Part shown: in pieces, positions 18,116-26,839 of the stretch
Layout: each line of letters starts with the position of its first letter
How positions within the stretch are numbered: position 1 is the stretch's first letter
Made by a program: the position numbers and the translations under genes
NCBI GenBank assembly: GCA_029261795.1
Contig: JAJDAP010000138.1
Coordinates: 1 to 54,286, forward strand
Length of the DNA stretch: 54,286 nt
Origin: Deltaproteobacteria bacterium
GTDB lineage: Bacteria; Myxococcota_A; UBA9160; UBA6930
Direction: 5' to 3'
The notes under the pieces: model-generated
Databases searched by the model: none
What the model was told of the DNA's origin: nothing
What the model saw: only the letters and a program-made list of their open reading frames with translations

Positions 18116-18403
18116 CTAGGAAGTGATGGCGAGGACGTCGTCCTGCCGAATGATGATGTGCTCTTCGCCGTCGAGCGTGACTTCGGTGCCCGAGTACTTG
18201 CTGATCAGCACGCGGTCGCCGGCGGCGACCTCCATCGGGATCGTGCTGCCATCGTCGGCGATCTTGCCGCCGCCGACGGCGACGACGAATGCCTCCTGGG
18301 GCTTTTCCTTGGCGCTGTCCGGAATGATGATCCCGCCAGCGGTGGTGGACTCTTCATCCACGCGCTTGACGAGGATCCGGTCATGCAGGGGACGGATCTT
18401 CAT
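18116..18403 (-). CDS. groS: co-chaperonin GroES (Hsp10)
   Basis: A 95-residue co-chaperonin that caps GroEL. It has the N-terminal IRPLHDRILVKRVDEE, the mobile-loop region with TAGGIIIPDSAKEKPQ, the VGGGKI block, and the C-terminal GEEHIIIRQDDVLAI. ATG at 18403 follows GAGGAG. The upstream frame stays open but is not coding. First gene of the heat-shock operon; its leader (18404-18624) carries the CIRCE-like repeat. Confidence 0.98.
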   Translation of the reverse strand: MKIRPLHDRILVKRVDEESTTAGGIIIPDSAKEKPQEAFVVAVGGGKIADDGSTIPMEVAAGDRVLISKYSGTEVTLDGEEHIIIRQDDVLAITS

Positions 18404-18535
18404 TGGGTTTCTACTCCTCACTGGCAGCGCGGGCCCGGCCGGGGATCGGCGACGGGACGGCGCGCAGGCTTTCTCTTGAATCGATCGGCCAATGCTGTGC
18501 ACCTGACGGCTCGCGTCAAATGGCTGGCGGGTTTT

Positions 18536-18562
18536 TTGGCAGTCGACGCGGGAGAGTGCCAG
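18536..18562 (-). promoter_or_regulatory. CIRCE-like HrcA operator upstream of groES
   Basis: On the minus strand the site reads CTGGCACTC, nine bases (TCCCGCGTC), then GACTGCCAA. The consensus CIRCE is TTAGCACTC-N9-GAGTGCTAA. Each half matches at 7 of 9 positions, and the spacer is exactly nine. One deviation per half is a compensating pair (A to G and T to C), which preserves the dyad. The centre is about 146 bp before the groES ATG. A TTGACG that could be a -35 lies just downstream (18519-18514), but its -10 partner is poor. This supports HrcA repression of groESL; hrcA itself is not in the window. Confidence 0.6.
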
Positions 18563-18624
18563 ATCCGGAGGAGGTTGCCCTCGATTCCCGCAACTATTCG
18601 GAAAAAAAGACTTTTCGATGCGCC

Positions 18625-19218
18625 TCAGCGAGCCGAACGCCACATTGGCCACAGCTTCGGCGAACTTCCGCTCTGGATTTCTCCGGTGATCTCGAAACCG
18701 AAGCGCTGATAGAGGGGCAGATTCGCCTCGTTCGACGATTCCAGGTAGGCCGGAGCGTGGTCTGCGTCGACCCGCTCGAGTGCCTTCCGGAGCAGCGCCG
18801 AGCCGTGGCCCTGGCCCTGTTGGGTCGGGTCCGCAGCAATCATCGGCAGATACCAATGGGCTTCGGTCGGATGGGCTTCCTCCATCGCGCCGAAGAGGCC
18901 GAGGCGCTCGTCGAGCTGCGAGGCCGGCACCGCTTCGGCGAGGGTCCCGGCCATCGCTTCGGAATCGGAACTGACGCCCGGCGGGTACCAGATCGCGGCC
19001 GCGGCGGAGCCGCCCCCGGTTTCGACGTAGAATGCGCTGGCCGCTTCGATGGCCGGCTGCGCAAAGATTCCCACGACCTTGGGGAACGCCCGGAGAAAGT
19101 CGTTGGCATCCCGGAAAATGAAGCGCCCGATCGGATCGGTCGCGAAGCCGAGGACCAGCGGGCCGATGATCAGGGACTCTTCCCCGGCAGGTGCCGCGCG
19201 AACTTTCTTCGTGTCCAT
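18625..19218 (-). CDS. GNAT-family N-acetyltransferase
   Basis: A 197-residue acetyl-CoA-dependent acetyltransferase. The C-terminal half carries the acetyl-CoA loop (DPTQQGQGHGSALL), then a typical last motif (LESSNEANLPLYQRFGFE). The N-terminal half resembles the fungal/streptomycete-type GNATs with an aromatic-rich segment (GGGSAAAAIWYPPGV). Substrate unknown. I used ATG at 19218; GTG at 19224 two codons earlier is equally possible. It is 12 bp downstream of the membrane-protein gene on the same strand, and the groES leader begins just after its stop. Confidence 0.8.
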   Translation of the reverse strand: MDTKKVRAAPAGEESLIIGPLVLGFATDPIGRFIFRDANDFLRAFPKVVGIFAQPAIEAASAFYVETGGGSAAAAIWYPPGVSSDSEAMAGTLAEAVPASQLDERLGLFGAMEEAHPTEAHWYLPMIAADPTQQGQGHGSALLRKALERVDADHAPAYLESSNEANLPLYQRFGFEITGEIQSGSSPKLWPMWRSAR

Positions 19219-19230
19219 CGACACCCCGAT

Positions 19231-19884
19231 CTATCGAAACGTGGCGACGAGCCACTCGGTGAAGGCCCGCCAGAATGGTGCATCGACGAGCAGGTTGCGA
19301 GCCGGGATCAGCGCCATCAAGGGCAGGCCGAAGCCGTAGACCGGGTGGAGCCTACGACGGAAGACGGCGTCGTGCAGGATCGCCAACCAGACCGGTGACA
19401 GCCAGATCGCGTCGATCATGAAGATATTCGTCGCATCGATGAAGGTCATGCGGAAGACCGACGCGATCACGAGCATCGTCCCGGCGAGCACCATCAGCCG
19501 CTTGTGGATGTCAGGGTTCTTCCGGTAGCCGATCGCGAACCCGAACAGCACCGGGAACACCATCATGTCGTGCAGCGGATTGAGCAGCGCCCGCCGTCCG
19601 TCGATTCCGACAGCGCCGTCTCCAACGACGCGGAAGAATGCTTCGAAGCTCACCACGAGACCCATCGCGAATACCAGCACGCCATAGCCGATTCCGAAGC
19701 GACCGAGCCTGCGATGGAGGCGGGTGCGCCGCATCATCGGCAGCGTCGACTGCACCGTGAACAGGATCATCCAACCGACGTAGGCCAGCGCGTGAAGGTG
19801 AACGACACCGGTCTTCTCGAGCGATCCAGCGAGGCCCGGACCGATGTAGCTCGGCCAGAAGCCGACGGCGATGAGCCCCCACAT
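19231..19884 (-). CDS. integral membrane protein of unknown function
   Basis: Five or six hydrophobic segments are visible, for example HLHALAYVGWMILFTVQSTL, GYGVLVFAMGLVV and LAGTMLVIASVFRMTF. Conserved-looking polar residues (HLHA, LHDMMVFPVLFG, DIHKRLM) fall near segment ends, as in haem- or quinone-binding membrane proteins, but I do not recognise the family. The first conventional start is ATG at 19884, yet the first membrane helix appears to begin upstream of it. An ATT codon at 19923 preceded by GGGAGG would give a complete helix and overlap the aminotransferase stop by 8 bases. The start is therefore unsettled. Probably co-transcribed with the aminotransferase and GNAT genes. Confidence 0.7.
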   Translation of the reverse strand: MWGLIAVGFWPSYIGPGLAGSLEKTGVVHLHALAYVGWMILFTVQSTLPMMRRTRLHRRLGRFGIGYGVLVFAMGLVVSFEAFFRVVGDGAVGIDGRRALLNPLHDMMVFPVLFGFAIGYRKNPDIHKRLMVLAGTMLVIASVFRMTFIDATNIFMIDAIWLSPVWLAILHDAVFRRRLHPVYGFGLPLMALIPARNLLVDAPFWRAFTEWLVATFR

Positions 19885-19915
19885 CCAAAGGCTCAGACCG
19901 AGATAGAGCCCTCGA

Positions 19916-21073
19916 TCAAGAATGAGACAGCCTCCCAGCCAGGAGCCGCGCCGCCTCCAGAGCGTCTTCCGGCGGGACCACGGTGTAGCAGAGGCGAATC
20001 CAGTCTTGATAGTCGCTGCCGGCCGAAGCACCGGGAGCGACGAGCACACCATCCTCCAGGCAATCTTCCAGCAGGCCGATCATGCCGCGATCATCGAGGA
20101 TCGCGCTGACGTCCAGGAACAGGAAGCATGAACCCTCCGGCGGCGGCACTGCGAGAATCTCGGCGACGGAACGACCCGTGGACGCGTACTGCTCGGCAGC
20201 GTTCGCGATCCAGGCACCGCCAGCTTCGAGCGCACGCAGTCCGGCCCGCTGCGCCGCGGTTGGCGCATGATAGGCGGAGTGGACAGAGACCTTGTGGATC
20301 GCCTCACGCAGCTCGGACGGTGCAATCAGATACCCCGCCCGGTTGCCGGCCATTCCATAGGCTTTCGAGAACGAATAGACGGAGACGGTGCGCTCCGGCG
20401 CGAAGCGTGCGGTCGAAACCTGCTCGCCACGATGGACGAAATCCTCATAGACCTCGTCGGAGAGGAGCCACAGGTCGTTGGCCCGTGCCCAGGCTGCCAT
20501 GGCCTCGATCAGTTCCGGAGCGAGGACACGGCCCACGGGATTCGACGGGTTCGAGAAGTAGAGCGCGACGCTCCGATCGGTCTTCCGGGCATCGAGCGCA
20601 GCGATGGCTTCCTGCACCGTGAAGGCACGATCGTAGAAGGGAACCTCGACCGGCATGGCGCGATGGGAGGTCACGATGCCGCGGATCAGCGGCCAGAAGG
20701 GCGCCAGGATCAGCACTTCTTCGCCGGGGTCGGCCAGCGCCGAGACCGCACAGGACAGACCCGAGGTTGCCCCGGCCGTGACCAGGACCTGGTCGAGTTC
20801 GCAGGGATGGTTGCGCCGCCGCACCTTTTCGAGCACGGCTTCGCGCAGCTCGGGCAACCCCTCGGTCGCGGCATAGCGATGAAGGCCCGGGAGTTCGTCC
20901 TCTCGCAAGTCTTCCATCCGAGCACCCTCGAAGGGCGCCATCCAGGTGTCTCCGACGTGCAGCGGGAAGACCCGTCCGGTGTGTTCGGCGAGCCGATGGG
21001 CCACCGGCGAGTAGACGGAACTCGGCATGGCCGAGACGGCCTCGGACGATCGCTGCTGTTTCGGACGCGGCAT
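19916..21073 (-). CDS. PLP-dependent aminotransferase, class I/II
   Basis: A 385-residue fold-type I aminotransferase. It has substrate/cofactor-contacting blocks GLHRYAATEGLPELREAV, VTAGATSGLSCAVSALADPG, YFSNPSNPVGRVL, LLSDEVYEDFVH, the PLP lysine in YSFSKAYGMAGNRAGYL, and the C-terminal substrate Arg in DYQDWIRLCYT. ATG at 21073 was chosen; an internal ATG at 21031 begins nearer the similarity. Neither has a good ribosome-binding site. Amino-acid specificity cannot be read from the sequence. It is next to a 2-oxoglutarate oxygenase gene on the same strand (37-bp gap), and the membrane protein follows. Confidence 0.86.
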   Translation of the reverse strand: MPRPKQQRSSEAVSAMPSSVYSPVAHRLAEHTGRVFPLHVGDTWMAPFEGARMEDLREDELPGLHRYAATEGLPELREAVLEKVRRRNHPCELDQVLVTAGATSGLSCAVSALADPGEEVLILAPFWPLIRGIVTSHRAMPVEVPFYDRAFTVQEAIAALDARKTDRSVALYFSNPSNPVGRVLAPELIEAMAAWARANDLWLLSDEVYEDFVHRGEQVSTARFAPERTVSVYSFSKAYGMAGNRAGYLIAPSELREAIHKVSVHSAYHAPTAAQRAGLRALEAGGAWIANAAEQYASTGRSVAEILAVPPPEGSCFLFLDVSAILDDRGMIGLLEDCLEDGVLVAPGASAGSDYQDWIRLCYTVVPPEDALEAARLLAGRLSHS

Positions 21074-21110
21074 GGCAGGGAGCCTAGCTCGGCGAAGGAG
21101 CTGCGAGCGT

Positions 21111-22082
21111 TCAGGATTCCGCGAGGCGCCGATGCTTCTCGACGAGGTTGATTTCATACAGGACCTGGTCGAGCCGATCCCCGGCCGAGATCGTGGCGAA
21201 GCGGGCGGGGTTTGCTTCGGTCACACACGAGGCCATCGGCACGAGCATCGTCGAAGGTGTGGGATGACAGAACTGCACCACCGAAATGCGATCGCCCGTC
21301 TGGCCGGGCTTCGCAACGACGCGGTGCCGGCCGGTGGGCAACAACCCGTTGCTCAAGTGCTCCAACATCAACCCCGTGTTGAGGATCGCGCAATCCTTCG
21401 GAGCCTCCGCATCCATCCAACCCGCTTCGGTGCGGACCTGGAGCCCGGCGGCCGTTGCCCGGGGAAGAGCCGTGACCAGGTTGATGTCGCCATGCTCGGC
21501 CGCCCAGACGTGATCCTTGCTAGGTGAGAGCTGCATCGCCGGGTAGTGGATCGCGCGCGTCAGTGTGGCGCCGTATTCGATCATCTCCTCGAACACCTGC
21601 TCGGGTGCGCCGAGGCCCAGCGCCACGATGCGGAGGAAGCGGCGCTGCAGATCCAGGACTCGCGTGTGGAAGCCGAGAAGCAGCGAGCTCACGCCCGGCA
21701 GCTCGGCTTCGGGCAAGGTCGGCGCCAGGTATCGGTGGGGATAGCGCTTGGCGAGGGGGTGACCGTCGGGAAGCGCGGTGCTCCAGTTGAGCATCTCCTT
21801 CCAGTCGGGCGTGTTCGACGAAGCCGCCGTCTCCACCGCGAGGCCGGTGTAGCCCGCCTGACCGTTGGAGTTCGCCACGCGATAGCGGCACCTGGCCTCG
21901 GCCGGCAGGGCGAAGAAGGTGGCGAGGCGTTCGTAGACCTCGTCGAGAAGGTCCCGGGGGACATCGTGAGCGACGTAGACGAAGCCTGTGCTGAGACTCC
22001 GCCTGACGCCATCGACCACGGCCGCTCGGGTCGTGGTGCTGCCGTTCTCGAAGGCCAGTAGATCGACGTCGAGAATCTCCAC
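21111..22082 (-). CDS. 2-oxoglutarate/Fe(II) oxygenase, isopenicillin N synthase-like
   Basis: A 323-residue member of the isopenicillin N synthase-like family. N-terminal DIOX_N region: STGFVYVAHDVPRDLLDEVY, FFALPAEARCRY, GYTGLAVETA. The C-terminal jelly roll has the iron ligands HGD (in AAEHGDINLVTAL) and a distal His in PTGRHRVVAKP. The 2-oxoglutarate-binding R-x-S motif is in DRISVVQFCHP. The start is GTG at 22082, placed where similarity begins and before the divergent repair gene; there is no strong ribosome-binding site. The long in-frame upstream extension runs antisense to that gene and is not coding. Substrate unknown; it is probably co-transcribed with the aminotransferase downstream. 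Confidence 0.83.
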   Translation of the reverse strand: MEILDVDLLAFENGSTTTRAAVVDGVRRSLSTGFVYVAHDVPRDLLDEVYERLATFFALPAEARCRYRVANSNGQAGYTGLAVETAASSNTPDWKEMLNWSTALPDGHPLAKRYPHRYLAPTLPEAELPGVSSLLLGFHTRVLDLQRRFLRIVALGLGAPEQVFEEMIEYGATLTRAIHYPAMQLSPSKDHVWAAEHGDINLVTALPRATAAGLQVRTEAGWMDAEAPKDCAILNTGLMLEHLSNGLLPTGRHRVVAKPGQTGDRISVVQFCHPTPSTMLVPMASCVTEANPARFATISAGDRLDQVLYEINLVEKHRRLAES

Positions 22083-22151
22083 CCGGGCAAGGTAGCGCCG
22101 GCCCGGAAACCCGATGTCCGATTTCCGCGAGTCAGCGGCGACGCATCGGCG

Positions 22152-22157
22152 TATAAC
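22152..22157 (+). promoter_or_regulatory. possible -10 box for a leaderless ada-alkA mRNA
   Basis: TATAAC ends six bases before the ATG at 22164, so transcription would begin at or next to the start codon. No Shine-Dalgarno is present between them. The -35 candidate (GAGTCA, 22129-22134) is weak. Suggestive only. Confidence 0.3.
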
Positions 22158-22163
22158 CTCCCC

Positions 22164-23636
22164 ATGGAACTCGACCCGGAAGTCTGCGAGAGAGCGCGAC
22201 AGGCGCGGGATCCGCGTTTCGACGGACGCTTCTTCATCGCCGTACGCACCACGGGCATCTACTGCCGGCCGATCTGTCGGGTACGTCCACCGCTGCGCCG
22301 AAACGTCGACTTCCACCCCACCGCGGCCGCAGCCGAAGAGGCGGGCTTCCGCCCCTGCCGTCGCTGTCGGCCTGAAACCGCGCCGGGCACGCCGGCCTGG
22401 CGCGGAAGCTCGGCGACGGTCGAGCGCGCGCTCCGCATGATCGAGGACGGAGCGCTCGATCGTGACGGCGTTCCGGCGCTCGCCGATCGTCTCGGCATCG
22501 GGCCGCGGCATCTTCGCCGATTGTTCCTCGAGCACGTCGGCGCGCCCCCGCTCTCGGTCGCCCGAACCCGCCGCGCGCACTTCGCACGGCGACTGATCGA
22601 CGAGAGCGCACTCCCCATGGTCGAAGTCGCCGCGGCCTCGGGCTTTGGCAGCGTGCGCCAGTTCAACGATGCGATTCGGAGCACCTTTCATCGTACGCCG
22701 AGCGAGATCCGCCGCGCTGCCAAGGGCGAGCACCCCGATGATGGCCTGACGCTCACCCTCCCCTTCCGCCGACCCTTCGACTGGGAGCGACTGCTCGCGT
22801 TCCTGGTTCCGCGTGCCATGCCCGGAATCGAAACGATCTCGGGCGGACGTTACCTCCGGGCCGTCGGCGAGAGAACCTTCGTCGAGATCGCACCAGCCGT
22901 GGGTGACGACGCGTTGGAACTCCAGGTCCGCGGCGAGGCGCCGAGCGACCTCATCACGTTGGCTGCGCGCGCGCGCAAGCTCTTCGATCTCTCCGCCGAT
23001 CCCGACCGGATCTTGCAGGATCTCGGCCACGACCGGAAATTGCGCCGCTGGTTGCGCCGCTGGCCGGGGCTCCGTGTTCCCGGCGCGTGGGATCCCTTCG
23101 AGATCGGTGTTCGCGCGATCCTGGGCCAGCAGGTTTCCGTGGTCGGTGCGACGACCCTGGCCGGTCGCCTGGTGGCCGGGTTCGGGAAGCCGACCGCCCT
23201 CGACTGCCAACGCTCCTTGACCCACTTGTTTCCGAGCCCTTCCCGCCTGGCAGAAGCCGACGTCGCGAGCATCGGCCTGCCGAAGGCCCGGGCCGCGGCG
23301 ATCCGCGCGTTCGCTGGGGCCATCGCCTCCGGTGAACTCCGCATCGACGGTTCCGCGCCCCTGGCGGAGAGCCTCGAGGCACTCTGTGCGCTGCCTGGGT
23401 TCGGCGACTGGACCGCCCAGTACGTGGCGATGCGCGCACTCGGCGAACCCGATGCGTTCCCGGCTGGCGACCTCGGCCTGCGCAAGGCCCTGGGCAAACC
23501 GGGCGAGCCCGCCGCCGAGCGCGACGTAAGAGCGAGCGCGAATGCCTGGCGGCCATGGCGTAGCTACGCAGCCCTCTGGTTGTGGACCTCCCTTTCGATC
23601 TCCGAACCCACGCGCGCTCCGAGGAAATCCGCATGA
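22164..23636 (+). CDS. Ada-AlkA fusion: methyl-phosphotriester sensor / AraC / 3-methyladenine DNA glycosylase
   Basis: A 490-residue repair and regulatory protein. Residues 1-75 form the Ada zinc domain with Cys34, Cys38 (GIYCRPIC), Cys65 and Cys68 (PCRRC); in Ada the first of these accepts the methyl group from phosphotriesters. An AraC-type HTH (about 80-190) contains VALDRLGIGPRHLRRLF-like and VAAASGFGSVRQFNDAIR segments. The AlkA part follows: N-terminal domain (LPFRRPFDWERLLAFL), then the HhH-GPD region with ILGQQVSVVGA, LPGFGDWTAQYVAMRAL and the catalytic Asp in DAFPAGDLGL. It should remove alkylated bases and activate its own operon when methylated. It overlaps ogt by ATGA. The Ada O6-methyltransferase domain is missing and supplied by that next gene. 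Confidence 0.9.
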   Translation: MELDPEVCERARQARDPRFDGRFFIAVRTTGIYCRPICRVRPPLRRNVDFHPTAAAAEEAGFRPCRRCRPETAPGTPAWRGSSATVERALRMIEDGALDRDGVPALADRLGIGPRHLRRLFLEHVGAPPLSVARTRRAHFARRLIDESALPMVEVAAASGFGSVRQFNDAIRSTFHRTPSEIRRAAKGEHPDDGLTLTLPFRRPFDWERLLAFLVPRAMPGIETISGGRYLRAVGERTFVEIAPAVGDDALELQVRGEAPSDLITLAARARKLFDLSADPDRILQDLGHDRKLRRWLRRWPGLRVPGAWDPFEIGVRAILGQQVSVVGATTLAGRLVAGFGKPTALDCQRSLTHLFPSPSRLAEADVASIGLPKARAAAIRAFAGAIASGELRIDGSAPLAESLEALCALPGFGDWTAQYVAMRALGEPDAFPAGDLGLRKALGKPGEPAAERDVRASANAWRPWRSYAALWLWTSLSISEPTRAPRKSA

Positions 23637-24178
23637 CGAGTCAACCGATTGCCATCCGTCCGGTCGCTACGCCGATCGGCGAGTTCGTCCTGGGCGCCAC
23701 CGCCCAGGGCCTGACACACTGCACGCTTCTTGGCGCGCCCAACCTCCCGGCCGAAAGGCTCTCGAATGGCGCGGCGGCTTCCGCTGGCCAGCACCTCGAC
23801 GCGGCCGTTAGGGCGCTGGACGCCTATTTCGCCGGGGAGAAGGACCCCTGGGACGATTTGAACCTGCTGCCCCAGGGCACGGAGTTCCAGCTGCGGGTCT
23901 GGGCCGCGCTGCGTCTCATCCCGTTCGGCTCGACGCTCTCCTACGTCGGACTGGCGCGGGCGGTGGGGAGCCCCCGGGCTGCACGCGCCGTCGGCCAGGC
24001 GAATCATCACAACCCGCTCGGCGTGATCATCCCGTGCCATCGCGTGGTTGCCGCGGACGGGAGCCTCGGCGGCTACGGCGGCGGCCTCGAGCGAAAGCGT
24101 TGGCTACTCCGGCATGAGGGGGTTCTGGAGAAGGAGCTCTTCGACGCAGCCACCCCGGGCCTGGCTGCGGCGGGTTAG
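23633..24178 (+). CDS. ogt: methylated-DNA--protein-cysteine methyltransferase
   Basis: A 181-residue suicide repair enzyme that takes the methyl group from O6-methylguanine onto its own cysteine. The active site IIPCHRVV has Cys135, preceded by the DNA-binding helix (LSYVGLARAVGSPRAARAVG) with the finger Arg, and followed by GGYGGGLERKRWLLRHEG. The ATG at 23633 overlaps the ada-alkA stop (ATGA) and has GAGGAAA upstream, so the two genes are coupled and likely induced together by methylation damage. The stop shares TTAG with the stop of the convergent TonB receptor. Confidence 0.95.
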   Translation: MTSQPIAIRPVATPIGEFVLGATAQGLTHCTLLGAPNLPAERLSNGAAASAGQHLDAAVRALDAYFAGEKDPWDDLNLLPQGTEFQLRVWAALRLIPFGSTLSYVGLARAVGSPRAARAVGQANHHNPLGVIIPCHRVVAADGSLGGYGGGLERKRWLLRHEGVLEKELFDAATPGLAAAG

Positions 24179-26727
24179 TTCGCGCCGAACTTCCACTCGA
24201 GCTGGACGCCGTACTTGCGCGGGGTCAGCGGGATGACGAGGCCGACCGGCAGGCCGCCGGTAATTTCGGGCCCCACCAACGTGCTCGCGAACTGGAAGCG
24301 CCCTTCGAGATTCTCGCCATAGACGTGGACCGAGAATCGTTCGTCGGCGCTCTGCCAGATGATGCGGACGTCGGTTCGCGTAGAGTTCGGCACCAGATCG
24401 ATCTCGTTCAGGTTCTCCGGGCGCAGGTAGTAGTCGTCGGTGAATTTCGATCGCACCACGAAGCGAAGACTCCCGATTTCGCCGAGATCTTTGTTGAGAA
24501 CCGCCATGATCGACGCCGTCCAACGCGGCGCGTCGGGAAGGTGATGGCTCGAGAGATCATTCTGGGCGTCGAAACTGTTCGTGGCCGCCGGACACTTCGG
24601 GTCCGAGACGGCGCTGAACTGGAAGGGATCATCGGCACAGAGTTCGTCGTACTCGGCATGCAGGTAGCCCATGCTGGCCGCGATCAAGCCTCCTTCGAAG
24701 AAGTCGATGGGCGAGCGGAACGGAATCTGCGCTTCGAGTTCGACTCCCCGGATGGTGGCCGCCGCCGCGTTCTGGGTGAACACACCGCTCACCGTCACGA
24801 CCGGCACCTGCAGGTTCTTGTAGCGGTACCAGAAGGCGGCGGCGTTGAAGGTGAACAAGCCGTCGAACAACGAGTTCTTGCTGCCGATCTCGTAGGCGTC
24901 GATCGCCTCGGGTTCGAACGAGCGGAACTCTGCCGAGCCCACGTCCTGAACGCCTCGACCGGTGTTGAGACCACCGGGGCGGTAGCCGCGCACGTACTTC
25001 GCGTAGACCGCACTCTCGTCGCTGAAGTTCCAGCGCACGATGAAGTCGCCGGTGCGCTCCCGAAAGACCTGGCGCGGGTTGATGGTGACGTCCTCGGGCT
25101 GAACGAGCCCGGCACTCTGACGAAACACGTTGTTCTCGGACACGTCCCGGCTCCAGCGGATCCCCACCTCGAACTGGAGCTGCTCGCTCCAGTCGTAGTA
25201 GAAGTGCGCAAAGGGAGCGACCCCGCGCGTCCGCGAGCCGGTCACCTCGGGTAGGTCCTCGAATAGCGTGACGATCAGTTGATTGCCCTCCGTCCGGTCC
25301 TGGAAGAAGAAGAATCCAGCGACCCAGTTGAAGGCAGCGTCGTTTTTCGAGACCGCCTGGACTTCACCCGTCCAGCGCTGCGTGCGGGTCCGTCGGTCGA
25401 CGTCGAGGATGCGGAGCTCTGTCCCATCGAGATCGAGGAGCACCTTGAGATCGGTCTGGAAGACGCCGCCGGCCAACTTGAAGTCGACGTCACCCAGGAG
25501 CGGCAGATCCTGGCCACTCCACTTGACCTCGCCGTCGATCCCCCAGCGGACGATCTCCGGTTCTCCGCGTGACCCCACACTGGAACGCACGTTCTCGATC
25601 TTCGAAGGCAGCGGCAGGGCCGCCGTCCCGATCACCGACGGATCCTGCAAGATCAGCGGGAGAATCGGCGGAATGACGTTGCCGGCGAAGGTCGTTCCGT
25701 TCAGCAGGATGAACTCTCGTGCCTCTTGTTGGGTGATTCCGAGACCCGCCGACGTCGTCAAGATGATGATGTTGCCGAGACCCGCAACGCCGGTCTGGGC
25801 GTCGATGGCGTTCGGCAGCCCCGTCGCGAGATCGGCGACCATATCGACCAGGCCGTTGTAGGGGTCGCTCCGAATCGGCAGCCCGAAACTGGCGATCTGG
25901 CCGGTCGAGGGCAGGAAGCCACTGGGGTAGCGGTCGATGAGCGGGCGGCTCGGTGTCACATCGTTTCGCAGCTTCGAATAACGAAAGCGGATCGAGCCCT
26001 CGAGATCTTCGCTGAGGACCGACCGCAGCGTTCCGCTGATCGTGTACTCGTCGCCGTTGCCCGGATCCTCTTGACGCGTCTCGAACTCGTTGTCGAGCCA
26101 GCCATCGTACTTGTTGCGCTGAACGTTGAGGCGCAACATCAAGCGGTCGTCCCCGGCACCTAACAGCGGAACGTTCACGCCGCTGCGAATCCGGAACTGG
26201 TCGTAGTTGGCGAGATCGAGCTCGCCCCAGGCCGCCCACTCCGGCTGTGGCTTCTTCCAGCTCACGTTGAGGGCACCGGCCGTCGCGTTGCGCCCGTAGA
26301 GACTGCCGGAAGGCCCGCGATCGAACTGCACGCTCTCGATGTCGAAGAAGCTTCCGGGGCCGGTAAAGACCCCGTTGGTGTGGAGCGCGACCGCTTCCTG
26401 GTTGGAGATACCGCTCGACAACCCGCGCACCGAGATCGAATTGAAACGCCCGCCCTTCGTGGTCACGTTCGGCATCAGCTCGACGACGTCTTCCTGGTTG
26501 TCGATGTTGGCGGAGCGCAGGGTCTCCTCATCGAACGCGGTCACCAGGGAATTGACCTCCTGGATGCCCATCGCCCGGCGCGTGATGGTCACCGTGATCG
26601 AATCGATGGATTCGAGCTCGTCGTCGCGTGCCGGCGACAGCGGTGCCGGATCGGGCTCCTGGGCGTCGGCTGGCAGCGCCACGGCGAGAACTGCCGCAGC
26701 GAGGAACCAGGCATGTCGGGCGCGCAT
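24175..26727 (-). CDS. TonB-dependent outer-membrane receptor
   Basis: An 850-residue outer-membrane receptor. The signal peptide is MRARHAWFLAAAVLAVALPA, with cleavage near ADA-Q. A TonB-box-like SITVTI stretch sits at about residue 43. The plug domain includes VTAFDEETLRSANIDNQEDV, PNVTTKGGRFNSISVRGL, and VQFDRGPSGSLYGRNATAGA. A 22-strand-type barrel follows, ending in an aromatic-rich strand (YGVQLEWKFGAN). The style matches the sphingomonad/marine receptor group annotated as TonB-dependent receptors for diverse organic ligands; no ligand can be named. ATG at 26727 is preceded by GGAGG. The terminal TAA overlaps the ogt TAG, with no terminator between them. It is divergent from the crotonase gene (112-bp gap). 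Confidence 0.92.
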   Translation of the reverse strand: MRARHAWFLAAAVLAVALPADAQEPDPAPLSPARDDELESIDSITVTITRRAMGIQEVNSLVTAFDEETLRSANIDNQEDVVELMPNVTTKGGRFNSISVRGLSSGISNQEAVALHTNGVFTGPGSFFDIESVQFDRGPSGSLYGRNATAGALNVSWKKPQPEWAAWGELDLANYDQFRIRSGVNVPLLGAGDDRLMLRLNVQRNKYDGWLDNEFETRQEDPGNGDEYTISGTLRSVLSEDLEGSIRFRYSKLRNDVTPSRPLIDRYPSGFLPSTGQIASFGLPIRSDPYNGLVDMVADLATGLPNAIDAQTGVAGLGNIIILTTSAGLGITQQEAREFILLNGTTFAGNVIPPILPLILQDPSVIGTAALPLPSKIENVRSSVGSRGEPEIVRWGIDGEVKWSGQDLPLLGDVDFKLAGGVFQTDLKVLLDLDGTELRILDVDRRTRTQRWTGEVQAVSKNDAAFNWVAGFFFFQDRTEGNQLIVTLFEDLPEVTGSRTRGVAPFAHFYYDWSEQLQFEVGIRWSRDVSENNVFRQSAGLVQPEDVTINPRQVFRERTGDFIVRWNFSDESAVYAKYVRGYRPGGLNTGRGVQDVGSAEFRSFEPEAIDAYEIGSKNSLFDGLFTFNAAAFWYRYKNLQVPVVTVSGVFTQNAAAATIRGVELEAQIPFRSPIDFFEGGLIAASMGYLHAEYDELCADDPFQFSAVSDPKCPAATNSFDAQNDLSSHHLPDAPRWTASIMAVLNKDLGEIGSLRFVVRSKFTDDYYLRPENLNEIDLVPNSTRTDVRIIWQSADERFSVHVYGENLEGRFQFASTLVGPEITGGLPVGLVIPLTPRKYGVQLEWKFGAN

Positions 26728-26839
26728 CGTGTCCTCCGAGGCAGCGATTCTATGTCGAAGGGCGACGTAGTGGCACACGAAATGTCGATTTCTCGAACGC
26801 TCCAGCGTTACCCTGCCGTTCCCACAGACCGGAGACGCC

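Noticed and set aside
21111..23225. Very long minus-strand frame including the 2-oxoglutarate oxygenase
   Set aside because: Only the part from 22082 downstream matches the family; the rest is antisense to ada-alkA.
26777..26794. GAAAT/ATTTC dyad between the TonB receptor and crotonase genes
   Set aside because: Five base pairs is too short to support an operator call.
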